64,000 nt of DNA from Megalopta genalis (GCF_051020955.1 NW_027476993.1:47136-111135), one strand, 5' to 3'. Shown: positions 51,711-64,000, counted from the stretch's first letter. Made by a program: numbers and translations. The notes: generated from the sequence alone by a model not told the origin.

Positions 51711-54700
51711 CATAATCCACGCGATATACATGATTCAGCTTCAAATACTTGTGAAAGACATGATTTAGCTTCAACTGCATGCGAAACAAACGAGTTAGCT
51801 TCAAATCCATGCGAAACACATGACTTAGCTTCAAAGCAATGCGATGTAGAAGGATTAGCTTCAAATCCATGCAAAACACGTGATTTAGCTTCCAATTAAT
51901 TCGAAGTAGAAGGCTTAGCTTCAAATCCATGCGAAACAAATGGTTTAGCTTCAAATACTTATGATATACATGATATAGCTTCAAATGTAGGCGGAAAAAA
52001 CGAGTTAGCTTCAAATCCATGCGAAAGACATGATTTAGCTTCAAATAAATACGAAGTAGAAGGCTTAGCTTCAAATTCATGCGTAACGAAAGATTCAGCT
52101 TCAAATACTTGCGATATAAGTGATATAGCTTCAAATACAGGCGAAACGAACGAGTTAGCTTCAAATGCATGCGAAACACATGATTCAGCTGGAAATCAAT
52201 GCGATGTAGGAAGTATAGCTTCAAATCCATGCGATACACTAGATTTTGCTTCAAATCAATACGATGTAGAAGCTTCAGCTTCAAATACATACGACACATA
52301 TGATTTAGCATCAAATACTTTCGATATAAATGATATAGCTTCAAAAGCTGGAAGAACAAACGAGGTAGCTTCAATTCCATGCGAAACAAACGATTTAGCT
52401 TCAAATCAATGCGATGTAGATGGCTTAGCTTCAAATCCATGCGAAACAGATCGTTTAGCTACGAATACTTGTGACATACATTAGTTAGCTACAACTGCAT
52501 GCGAAACAAACGAGTTACCTTCAAAACCATGCGAAACACATGATTTAGCTTCAAATCAATGCGATGTAGAAGGTTCAGCTTCAAATACATACGACACATA
52601 TGATTTAGCTTCAAATACTTCCGATATAAATGATATAGCTTCAAAAGCAGGAGGAACAAACGAGGTAGCTTCAAATCCATGCGAAACACATGATTTAGCT
52701 TCAAATAAATACGAAGTAGAAGGCTTAGCTATAAATTCATGCGAAACGAAAGATTCAGCTTCAAATACTTGCGATATAAGTGATATAGCTTCAAATACAG
52801 GCGAAACGAACGAGTTAGCTTCAAATGCATGCGAAACACATGATTCAGCTGCAAATCAATGCGATGTAGGAGGTTTAGCTTCAAAACCATGCCAAACACA
52901 TGATTTAGCTTCAAATCCATGGGATGTAGAAGGTTTAGCTTCAAATCCATGCGAAACACATTATATAGCTGCAAATCAGTGCGATGTAGAAAGTATAGCT
53001 TCAAATCCATGCGATACAATAGATTTTGCTTCAAATCAATACGATGTAGAAGCTTCAGCTTCAAATACATACGACACATATGATTTAGCATCAAATACTT
53101 CCGATATAAATGATATAGCTTCAAAAGCTGGAGGAACAAACGAGGTAGCTTCAATTCCATGCGAAACAAACGATTTAGCTTCAAATCAATGCGAAGTAGA
53201 TGGCTTAGCTACAAATCCATGCGAAACAAATGGTTTAGCTACAAATACTTGTGATATACATTATTTAGCTACAACTGCATGCGAAACAAACGAGTTAGCT
53301 TCAAATCATGCGAAACACATGATTTAGCTTCAAATCAATGCGATGTATAAGGTTTAGCTTCAAATCCATGCGATACACTAGATTTAGCTTCAAATAAATA
53401 CGAAGTAGAAGGCTTAGCTTTAAATTCACGCGAAACGAAAGATTCAGCTTCAAATACTTGTGATATAAGTGATACAGCTTCAAATACAGGCGAAACGAAC
53501 GAGTTAGCTTCAAATGCATGCGAAACACATTATTCAGCTGCAAATCAATGCGATGTAGAAGGTTTAGCTTCAAAACCATGCCAAACACATGATTTAGCTT
53601 CAAATCCATGGGATGTAGAAGGTTTAGCTTCAAATCCATGCGAAACACATTATTTAGCTGCAAATCAGTGCGAAGTAGAAGGATCAAGTTCAAATCGATG
53701 CGATTCAAATGGTTCATCTTCAAATACTTGTGAAAGACATGATTTAGCTTCAGCTGCATGCGAAACAAACGAGTTAGCTTCAAATCCATGCGAAACACAT
53801 GATTTAGCTTCAAATCATTGCGATGTAGAAGGATTAGCTTCAAATCCATGCAAAACTCGTCATTTAGCTACCAATTAATGCGAAGTAGAAAGCTTAGCTT
53901 TAAATCCATGCGAAACATATGGTTTAGTTTCAAATACTTGTGATATACGTTATTTAGATTTAACTGCATGCGCAAAGAACTAGTTAGCTTCAAATCCATG
54001 CGAAACACATGATTTAGCATCAAATCCATGGGATGTAGAAGGTTTAGCTTCAAATCCATGCGAAACAAATGATTTAGCTTCAAACACTTGGGGTATAAGT
54101 GATATAGCTTCAAATGCAGACTAATCAAACGAGTTAGCTTCATAATCCACGCGATACACATGATTCAGCTTCAAATACTTGCGATATAAGTGCTGTAGAT
54201 ACAACTGCAGGCGAAACGAACGAGTTAGCTTCAAATCCATGCGATACACTAGATTTAGCTTCAAATCAATGCGATGTAGAAGGTTCAGCTTCAAATACAT
54301 ACGACACATATGATTTAGCTTCAAATACTTCCGATATAAATGATATAGCTTCAAAAGCTGGAGGAACAAACGAGGTAGCTTCAAATCCATACGAAACACA
54401 TGATTTAGCTGCAAATCAATGCGATGTAGAAAGTATAGCTTCAAATCCATGCGATACACTAGATTTAGCTTCAAATCAATACGATGTAGAAGCTTCAGCT
54501 TCAAATACATACGACACATATGATTTAGTTTCAAATACTTCCGATATAAATGATATAGCTTCAAAAGCTGGTGGAACAAACGAGGTAGCTTCAATTCGAT
54601 GCGAAACAAATGATTTAGCTTCAAATCAATGCGAAGTAGATGGCTTAGCTTTAAATTCATGCGAAACGAAAGATTCAGCTTCAAATACTTGCGATATAAG

Positions 54701-56620
54701 TGATATAGCTTCAAATACAGGCGAAACGAACGAGTTAGCTTCAAATTCCTGCGAAACTGATGATTTAGCATCAAATCCATGTCTTAGCATCAAATCCATG
54801 CGAGACAAATGATTAAGTTTCAGATACTTGCGACATAAGTGATATAGCTTCAAATGCATGCGAAACAAACAAGTTAGCTTCACATCTGCGCGAAACACAT
54901 GATTTAGCTTCATATCCAAGGGAAACACATGATCAAGCTTCAAATCAATGCTATGTAGAAGGTTTAGCTTCAAATCCAAGCGAAACAAATGATTCAGCTT
55001 CAAATACTTGTGAAAGACATGATTTAGCTTCAACTGCATGCGAAACAAACGAGTTAGCTTCAAACCCATGCGAAACACATGACTTAGCTTCAAAGCAATG
55101 CGATGTAGAAGGATTAGCATCAAATCCATGCAAAACACGTGATTTAGCTTCCAATTAATTCGAAGTAGAAGGCTTAGCTTCAAATCCATGCGAAACAAAT
55201 GGTTTAGCTTCAAATACTTATGATATACATGATATAGCTTCAAATGTAGGCGGAAAAAACGAGTTAGCTTCAAATCCATGCGAAAGACATGATTTAGCTT
55301 CAAATAAATACGAAGTAGAAGGCTTAGCTTCAAATTCATGCGTAACGAAAGATACAGCTTCAAATACTTGCGATATAAGTGATATATCTTCAAATACAGG
55401 CGAAACGAACGAGTTAGCTTCAAATGCATGCGAAACACATGATTCAGCTGGAAATCAATGCGATGTAGAAAGTATAGCTTCAAATCCATGCGATACACTA
55501 GATTTTGCTTCAAATCAATACGATGTAGAAGCTTCAGCTTCAAATACATACGACACATATGATTTAGCATCAAATACTTCCGATATAAATGATATAGCTT
55601 CAAAAGCTGGAGGAACAAACGAGGTAGCTTCAATTCCATGCGAAACAAACGATTTAGCTTCAAATCAATGCGAAGTAGATGGCTTAGCTACAAATCCATG
55701 CGAAACAAATGGTTTAGCTACAAATACTTGTGATATACATTATTTAGCTACAACTGCATGCGAAACAAACGAGTTAGCTTCAAATCCATGCGAAACACAT
55801 GATTTAGCTTCAAATCAATGCGATGTATAAGGTTTAGCTTCAAATCGATGCGATACACTAGATTTAGCTTCAAATAAATACGAAGTAGAAGGCTTAGCTT
55901 TAAATTCATGCGAAACGAAAGATTCAGCTTCAAATACTTGCGATATAAGTGATACAGCTTCAATTACAGGCGAAACGAACGAGTTAGCTTCAAATGCATG
56001 CGAAACACATTATTCAGCTGCAAATCAATGCGATGTAGAAGGTTTAGCTTCAAAACCATGCCAAACACATGATTTAGCTTCAAATCCATGGGATGTAGAA
56101 GGTTTAGCTTCAAATCCATGCGAAACACATTATTTAGCTGCAAATCAGTGCGAAGTAGAAGGATCAAGTTCAAATCCATGCGATTCAAATGGTTCATCTT
56201 CAAATACTTGTGAAAGACATGATTTAGCTTCAGCTGCATGCGAAATAAACGAGTTAGCTTCAAATCCATGCGAAACACATGATTTAGCTTCAAATCAATG
56301 CGATGTGGAAGGATTAGCTTCAAATCCATGCAAAACTCGTCATTTAGCTACCAATTAATGCGAAGTAGAAGGCTTAGCTTCAAATCCATGCGAAACATAT
56401 GGTTTAGCTTCAAATACTTGTGATATACGTTATTTAGATTTAACTGCATGCGCAAAGAACTAGTTAGCTTCAAATCCATGCGAAACACATGATTTAGCAT
56501 CAAATCCATGGGATGTAGAAGGTTTAGCTTCAAATCCATGCGAAACAAATGATTTAGCTTCAAACACTTGGGGTATAAGTGATATAGCTTCAAATGCAGA
56601 CTAATCAAACGAGTTAGCTT
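51711..56620. repeat. HOR2 dimer copy 2 (4,910 bp)
   Basis: Type I 51,711-54,140 and type II 54,141-56,620. It is four units shorter than copy 1, because after about 55,270 it follows the cgtaacgaaag route while copy 1 switches to ctataaattc near 50,298. It also has a 29-bp unit near 53,307 (caaatcatgcg). Otherwise the two copies match closely, including the 31- and 19-bp units. Confidence 0.88.
54768..54786. repeat. Truncated 19-bp unit in HOR2 copy 2
   Basis: Same truncated unit as at 33,843 and 49,738. Confidence 0.9.
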
Positions 56621-59600
56621 CATAATCCACGCGATATACATGATTCAGCTTCAAATACTTGTGAAAGACATGATTTAGCTTCAACTGCATGCGAAACAAA
56701 CGAGTTAGCTTCAAATCCATGCGAAACACATGACTTAGCTTCAAAGCAATGCGATGTAGAAGGATTAGCTTCAAATCCATGCAAAACACGTGATTTAGCT
56801 TCCAATTAATTCGAAGTAGAAGGCTTAGCTTCAAATCCATGCGAAACAAATGGTTTAGCTTCAAATACTTATGATATACATGATATAGCTTCAAATGTAG
56901 GCGGAAAAAACGAGTTAGCTTCAAATCCATGCGAAAGACATGATTTAGCTTCAAATAAATACGAAGTAGAAGGCTTAGCTTCAAATTCATGCGTAACGAA
57001 AGATTCAGCTTCAAATACTTGCGATATAAGTGATATAGCTTCAAATACAGGCGAAACGAACGAGTTAGCTTCAAATGCATGCGAAACACATGATTCAGCT
57101 GGAAATCAATGCGATGTAGGAAGTATAGCTTCAAATCCATGCGATACACTAGATTTTGCTTCAAATCAATACGATGTAGAAGCTTCAGCTTCAAATACAT
57201 ACGACACATATGATTTAGCATCAAATACTTTCGATATAAATGATATAGCTTCAAAAGCTGGAAGAACAAACGAGGTAGCTTCAATTCCATGCGAAACAAA
57301 CGATTTAGCTTCAAATCAATGCGATGTAGATGGCTTAGCTTCAAATCCATGCGAAACAGATCGTTTAGCTACGAATACTTGTGACATACATTAGTTAGCT
57401 ACAACTGCATGCGAAACAAACGAGTTACCTTCAAAACCATGCGAAACACATGATTTAGCTTCAAATCAATGCGATGTAGAAGGTTCAGCTTCAAATACAT
57501 ACGACACATATGATTTAGCTTCAAATACTTCCGATATAAATGATATAGCTTCAAAAGCAGGAGGAACAAACGAGGTAGCTTCAAATCCATGCGAAACACA
57601 TGATTTAGCTTCAAATAAATACGAAGTAGAAGGCTTAGCTATAAATTCATGCGAAACGAAAGATTCAGCTTCAAATACTTGCGATATAAGTGATATAGCT
57701 TCAAATACAGGCGAAACGAACGAGTTAGCTTCAAATGCATGCGAAACACATGATTCAGCTGCAAATCAATGCGATGTAGGAGGTTTAGCTTCAAAACCAT
57801 GCCAAACACATGATTTAGCTTCAAATCCATGGGATGTAGAAGGTTTAGCTTCAAATCCATGCGAAACACATTATATAGCTGCAAATCAGTGCGATGTAGA
57901 AAGTATAGCTTCAAATCCATGCGATACAATAGATTTTGCTTCAAATCAATACGATGTAGAAGCTTCAGCTTCAAATACATACGACACATATGATTTAGCA
58001 TCAAATACTTCCGATATAAATGATATAGCTTCAAAAGCTGGAGGAACAAACGAGGTAGCTTCAATTCCATGCGAAACAAACGATTTAGCTTCAAATCAAT
58101 GCGAAGTAGATGGCTTAGCTACAAATCCATGCGAAACAAATGGTTTAGCTACAAATACTTGTGATATACATTATTTAGCTACAACTGCATGCGAAACAAA
58201 CGAGTTAGCTTCAAATCCATGCGAAACACATGATTTAGCTTCAAATCAATGCGATGTATAAGGTTTAGCTTCAAATCCATGCGATACACTAGATTTAGCT
58301 TCAAATAAATACGAAGTAGAAGGCTTAGCTTTAAATTCACGCGAAACGAAAGATTCAGCTTCAAATACTTGTGATATAAGTGATACAGCTTCAAATACAG
58401 GCGAAACGAACGAGTTAGCTTCAAATGCATGCGAAACACATTATTCAGCTGCAAATCAATGCGATGTAGAAGGTTTAGCTTCAAAACCATGCCAAACACA
58501 TGATTTAGCTTCAAATCCATGGGATGTAGAAGGTTTAGCTTCAAATCCATGCGAAACACATTATTTAGCTGCAAATCAGTGCGAAGTAGAAGGATCAAGT
58601 TCAAATCGATGCGATTCAAATGGTTCATCTTCAAATACTTGTGAAAGACATGATTTAGCTTCAGCTGCATGCGAAACAAACGAGTTAGCTTCAAATCCAT
58701 GCGAAACACATGATTTAGCTTCAAATCATTGCGATGTAGAAGGATTAGCTTCAAATCCATGCAAAACTCGTCATTTAGCTACCAATTAATGCGAAGTAGA
58801 AAGCTTAGCTTTAAATCCATGCGAAACATATGGTTTAGTTTCAAATACTTGTGATATACGTTATTTAGATTTAACTGCATGCGCAAAGAACTAGTTAGCT
58901 TCAAATCCATGCGAAACACATGATTTAGCATCAAATCCATGGGATGTAGAAGGTTTAGCTTCAAATCCATGCGAAACAAATGATTTAGCTTCAAACACTT
59001 GGGGTATAAGTGATATAGCTTCAAATGCAGACTAATCAAACGAGTTAGCTTCATAATCCACGCGATACACATGATTCAGCTTCAAATACTTGCGATATAA
59101 GTGCTGTAGATACAACTGCAGGCGAAACGAACGAGTTAGCTTCAAATCCATGCGATACACTAGATTTAGCTTCAAATCAATGCGATGTAGAAGGTTCAGC
59201 TTCAAATACATACGACACATATGATTTAGCTTCAAATACTTCCGATATAAATGATATAGCTTCAAAAGCTGGAGGAACAAACGAGGTAGCTTCAAATCCA
59301 TACGAAACACATGATTTAGCTGCAAATCAATGCGATGTAGAAAGTATAGCTTCAAATCCATGCGATACACTAGATTTAGCTTCAAATCAATACGATGTAG
59401 AAGCTTCAGCTTCAAATACATACGACACATATGATTTAGTTTCAAATACTTCCGATATAAATGATATAGCTTCAAAAGCTGGTGGAACAAACGAGGTAGC
59501 TTCAATTCGATGCGAAACAAATGATTTAGCTTCAAATCAATGCGAAGTAGATGGCTTAGCTTTAAATTCATGCGAAACGAAAGATTCAGCTTCAAATACT

Positions 59601-60735
59601 TGCGATATAAGTGATATAGCTTCAAATACAGGCGAAACGAACGAGTTAGCTTCAAATTCCTGCGAAACTGATGATTTAGCATCAAATCCATGTCTTAGCA
59701 TCAAATCCATGCGAGACAAATGATTAAGTTTCAGATACTTGCGACATAAGTGATATAGCTTCAAATGCATGCGAAACAAACAAGTTAGCTTCACATCTGC
59801 GCGAAACACATGATTTAGCTTCATATCCAAGGGAAACACATGATCAAGCTTCAAATCAATGCTATGTAGAAGGTTTAGCTTCAAATCCAAGCGAAACAAA
59901 TGATTCAGCTTCAAATACTTGTGAAAGACATGATTTAGCTTCAACTGCATGCGAAACAAACGAGTTAGCTTCAAACCCATGCGAAACACATGACTTAGCT
60001 TCAAAGCAATGCGATGTAGAAGGATTAGCATCAAATCCATGCAAAACACGTGATTTAGCTTCCAATTAATTCGAAGTAGAAGGCTTAGCTTCAAATCCAT
60101 GCGAAACAAATGGTTTAGCTTCAAATACTTATGATATACATGATATAGCTTCAAATGTAGGCGGAAAAAACGAGTTAGCTTCAAATCCATGCGAAAGACA
60201 TGATTTAGCTTCAAATAAATACGAAGTAGAAGGCTTAGCTTCAAATTCATGCGTAACGAAAGATACAGCTTCAAATACTTGCGATATAAGTGATATATCT
60301 TCAAATACAGGCGAAACGAACGAGTTAGCTTCAAATGCATGCGAAACACATGATTCAGCTGGAAATCAATGCGATGTAGAAAGTATAGCTTCAAATCCAT
60401 GCGATACACTAGATTTTGCTTCAAATCAATACGATGTAGAAGCTTCAGCTTCAAATACATACGACACATATGATTTAGCATCAAATACTTTCGATATAAA
60501 TGATATAGCTTCAAAAGCTGGAGGAACAAACGAGGTAGCTTCAATTCCATGCGAAACAAACGATTTAGCTTCAAATCAATGCGATGTAGATGGCATAGCT
60601 TCAAATCCATGCGAAACAGATCGTTTAGCTACAAATACTTGTGACATACATTAGTTAGCTACAACTGCATGCGAAACAAACGAGTTACCTTCAAAACCAT
60701 GCGAAACACATGATTTAGCTTCAAATCAATGCGAT
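56621..60735. repeat. HOR2 dimer copy 3, incomplete
   Basis: Type I 56,621-59,051 and the first 1.7 kb of type II from 59,052. It matches copy 2 at 4,910-4,911 bp until about 60,480, takes the actttcgatataaatg variant, and breaks down near 60,735, where the diverged region begins. Confidence 0.85.
59679..59697. repeat. Truncated 19-bp unit in HOR2 copy 3
   Basis: Same truncated unit as in the other type II monomers. Confidence 0.9.
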
Positions 60736-63700
60736 GTAGAATGATTAGCTTCAAATCCATGCGAATCAAATGATTTAGGTTCAAATAAATAAGATGTAGA
60801 AGGTTTAGCTTCAAATCAATGCTATATAGAAGGTTTAGCTTCAACTCCATGCGAAACACATGATTTAGCTTCAAATCAATACGATGTAGAAGGTTATGCT
60901 TCCAATCCAGGCGGAACAAATGATTTAGCTTCAAATAATTGTGATATACATGAAATAGCTTCAAATGCGGGCAAATCAAACGAGTTAGCTTTAATTCCAT
61001 GCAAAACACATGATTAAGCTTCAACTGCACGCGAAACACATGATTTAGGTTCAAATTGATGGGAAACACGTGGTTTAGATTCATATACATGCGAAATAAA
61101 TTGTTTAGGATCAGATACTTATGATATACATGATTTAGCTTCGGTTGCATGCGAAACAAACGAATTAGCTTCAAATCTAAGCGAAACACATAAGTTAGCT
61201 TCAAAACAGTGCGATGTAGAAGGTTTAGCTTCATATCCGTGCGAAACAAATGATTTAGATTCCAATACTTGCGATATAAGTGATATAGCTTCGAATGCAG
61301 GCGAAACAAATGAGTTAGCTTCAAACCAAACCGAAACACATGATTTTGCTTCAAATCGATGCGATGCAGAAGGTTTTGCTTCAAATCTGTTCGAAACAAA
61401 TGATTTAGCTTCTAATACTAGCGATATAAGTGACATAGCTCCAAATGCAGGCCAAACAAACGAGTTAGCTTCAAATCCATTCGAAACACATGATTTAGCT
61501 TCAAATCAATGCGATTTAGATGGCTGGGCTTCAAATCCATGAGAATCAAACGATTTAGCTTCAAATACTTGCGAAACAAATGGATTTGCTTCGGATACTT
61601 GTGATAAACATGATTTTTATTCAACTCCATGCCAGACAAACGAATTATCTTCTAATCAATGCGACACACATGATTTAGCCTCAAATCAATTGCGAAGTAG
61701 AAGGCTTAGCTTCAAATCAATTCGAAACACATGGTTTATCTTCAAACCAATGCGAAGTAGAAGGTTTAGCTTCGAATCCAAGCGAAACACATGATTTAGC
61801 TTCAAATCAATGCGATGTGGAAGGTTTAGCTTCAAATCCATGCGAAACTAATGATTTAGCTTCGAACACGTGGGATACAAGTGATATAGATTCAAATGCA
61901 GACGAAACAAACGAGCTAGCATCAAATCCAAGCGAAACACATGATTTAGCTGCAAATCAATGCGATCTAGAAGGATAAGCTTCAAATCCATGTAAAACAA
62001 ATGATTTAGCACAAGTACTTGCGATATAAGTAATATAGCTTCAAATGCAGGGGAAACACATGATTTAGCTTCCAATCAATGCTTTGTAGAAGGTTCAGCT
62101 TCAAATCCATTCGAAACAAATGATTTAGCTTCAAACACGTGGGATATAAGTGATATAGATTCAACTGCAGGCGAAACGAACGAGTTAGCTTCAAATCCAT
62201 GCGAAACACATGATGTAGCTGCAAATCAATGGGAAGTATAAGGCTTAGCTTCAAATACATGCGAGACAAATGGTTTAGCTTCAACTACTTGTGATATACA
62301 TGATTTAGCTTCAACTGCATGCGAAACAAACGAGCTATCTTCAAATACATGCGAAACACATGATTTAGCTTCAAATCAACGCGAAGAAGAAGGCTTAGCT
62401 TCAAATCTATGCGAAACGAAAGATTTAGTTTCAAATACTTGCGAATATGAGGGATACAGCTTCAAATGCATGCGAAACAAACAAGTTAGCTTCAAATACT
62501 TGCGATATAATTCAAATGCAGGAGAGACAAATGAGTTAGCATGAAAATCCATGCGTTACGCATGATTTAGCTTCAAATCAATGCGAAGTAGAAGTATTAG
62601 CTTCAAATCCATGCGAATCAAATGATTTAGGTTCAAATAAAGAAGATGTAGAAGGTTTAGATTCAAATCCATGCGAAACAAAAGATTTAGCACCAGATAC
62701 TTGCTATACAAGTGATATAGCTTCAAATTCAGGGGATACAAACGAGTTAGCTTCAAATCCAAGCGAAAATATGATTTAGCTTCAAATTAATGCGATGTAG
62801 AAGGTTTAGCTTCAAATCCATACGAATAAAATGATTTAGCTTCAAATATTTGTGATAAACATGATTTAGCTTCAACTGCATGCGGAACAAATGATTTAGC
62901 ATCAGATACTTGCGATATAATTGAAATAGCTTCAAATGCAGGCGAAACGAACGAGTTAGCTTCAAATGCATGCGAAACACATGATTCAGCTGCAAATCAA
63001 TGCGATGTAGAAGGTTTAGCTTCAAATCCATGGCAAACACATGATTTAGCATCAAATCCATGGGATGTAGAAGGTTTAGCTTCAAATCCATGCGAAACAA
63101 ATGATTTAGCTTCAAACACTTGGGGTATAAGTGATATAGCTTCAAATGCAGACTAATCAAACGAGTTAGCTTCAAAATCCACGCGATACACATGATTCAG
63201 CTTCAAATACTTGCGATATAAGTGATGTAGATTCAACTGCAGGCGAGACGAACGAGTTAGCTTCAAATGCAAGCGAAACAAACGAGTTAGCTTCACATCC
63301 ACGCGAAACACATGATTTAGCTTCATATCGAAGGGAAACACATGATTAAGCTTCAAATCAATGCTATGTAGAAGGTTTAGCTTCAAATCCATGCGAAACA
63401 CACGATTTAGCTTCAAATACTTGCGATATAAGTGATATACCTTGAAATGCAGACGAATCAAACGAGTTAGCTTCAAAATCCATGAGATACACATGATTTA
63501 GATTCAAATCAATGCGAAACTCATGACTTAGCTTCAAATCAATGCGAACTAGATGTCTTAGCTTCAAAACCATGCGAAACAAATGATTTAGCTTCAAATC
63601 AATGCGAAGTAGAAGGGTTATCTTCAAATCCATGCGAAACGAAAGATTTAGCTTTAAATACTTGCTAATATAAGTGATATAGCTTCAAATGCAGGCCAAA

Positions 63701-64000
63701 CAAACGAGTTAGCTACAAATCCATGCGAAACACATGATTTAGCTTCAAACCAATGCGATGTAGAAGGTTTAGCTTCAAATCCGCTCGAAACAAATGATTT
63801 ACATTCAAATACCTGCGATATAAGTGATATAGCTTCAAATGCAGGAGAGACAAATGACTTAACCCCAAATTCATGCGAAACACAAGATTTAGCTGCAAAT
63901 CAATGCGAAGTAGAAGGCTTATCTTCAAATCCACCCTATACAAATCGTTTAGCTTCAAATACTTGTGATATACATGATTTAGCTTCAGCTGCATTCGAAA
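60736..64000. repeat. Region C: diverged, non-homogenised units
   Basis: Units here carry many private substitutions (for example ccattcgaaac near 61,477, cgtgggatac near 61,867). Register breaks include +1 near 61,690, -1 near 62,011, +1 near 62,444, a 10-bp loss near 62,512 (gatataattcaaatg), +1 near 62,535, -1 near 62,768, and +1 near 63,173, 63,473 and 63,665. Except for about 62,940-63,240, which resembles region B blocks, I found no long match to the rest of the window. Stops occur in the + phase (such as TGA in ccatgagaatc near 61,540). Confidence 0.85.
61111..61560. repeat. Three consecutive 150-bp pentamers
   Basis: Five unit types follow in fixed order: TCDISDI-type, (A)GETNEL-type, PCETHDL-type, QCDVEGL-type, PCETNDL-type. 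They start at 61,111, 61,261 and 61,411. The individual copies are well diverged, so the order is old. The same five-unit order appears in parts of region A, such as 301-450. Confidence 0.72.

Larger units (their letters stand above)
1..64000. repeat. Continuous 30-bp tandem satellite array filling the window
   Basis: Every stretch I read resolves into 30-bp units beginning gcttcaaat or a one- to three-base variant. The units fall into a few recurring types, named here by their + strand translation: PCETHDL, QCDVEGL, PCETNDL, TCDISDI, TCDIHYL, (A)GETNEL / TACETNEL, QCEVEGS and QCDSNGS. GC content of a typical unit is about 37% (11 of 30 bases). No unique sequence interrupts the array and neither end of it is inside the window. 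Nested higher-order repeats of 150 bp, 600 bp, 930 bp, 2.9 kb, 5 kb and probably 17.6 kb are visible. This is the organisation known from eukaryotic satellite DNA. A coding origin of the unit is possible but stop codons argue against present coding. Confidence 0.97.

Noticed and set aside
1..64000. CRISPR array, because of the roughly 30-bp period
   Set aside because: Units abut directly; there are no unique spacers between conserved repeats and no cas genes.
1..64000. Rescue of the + frame by a ciliate or other alternative genetic code
   Set aside because: TAA, TAG and TGA all occur in the + phase at internal positions, so no code with a single or double reassignment leaves it open.
1..64000. 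tRNA, rRNA or other structured RNA genes
   Set aside because: No non-repeat sequence is present in which such a gene could lie, and I saw no cloverleaf-like or conserved rRNA segments.

Overview
The whole window is one uninterrupted tandem-repeat array. I see no ordinary gene, RNA gene, transposon or unique-sequence island. The basic unit is 30 bp, so about 2,100 units fill the 64 kb. Each unit opens with gcttcaaat or a near variant, has a CpG near its middle (atgcga / ttgcga) and closes with an AT-rich tail (gattta, ggttta, gatata). Read on the + strand in one phase, each unit gives a 10-residue motif, A-S-N-[P/Q/T/A]-C-[E/D]-x-x-x-[L/I]. All three stop codons interrupt that phase, including in units repeated many times, so I read the array as satellite-type DNA with cryptic reading frames, not a living gene. 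The lack of genes over 64 kb, the nested higher-order repeats and the apparent decay of the CpG suggest a eukaryotic genome, probably heterochromatin or a large intergenic or intronic satellite block. I cannot name the species.

Region A (1 to about 22,617) keeps perfect 30-bp register with no indel. Its core is a 2.91-kb higher-order repeat (HOR1, 97 units) in tandem from 2,161 to 16,140, with one copy shortened by 630 bp and one lengthened by 60 bp. A partial copy follows to about 17,520. A 2.34-kb block (301-2,640) recurs at 17,941-20,280, exactly 17,640 bp (588 units) downstream, and HOR1-type sequence precedes the first block as well. This suggests a still larger super-repeat.

Region B (about 22,618-60,735) is the same unit family with different unit order and many small indels (29-, 31-, 28- and 19-bp units). 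Its left part is a mosaic of 0.6-1.4-kb blocks. Its right part is a cleaner 2.43-2.60-kb monomer, paired into a roughly 5-kb repeat (HOR2) with copies at 46,680, 51,711 and 56,621. Segments of 2.0 and 3.5 kb are shared at offsets of 8,514 and 15,895 bp.

Region C (about 60,736-64,000) is the most diverged part. It has many private substitutions and indels and shows what may be the older arrangement: a 150-bp pentamer of five unit types in fixed order.

No genes can be said to work together here. The features of interest are the layered repeat architecture, three stop-poor reading frames, phased A/T runs and the contrast between indel-free and indel-rich parts.
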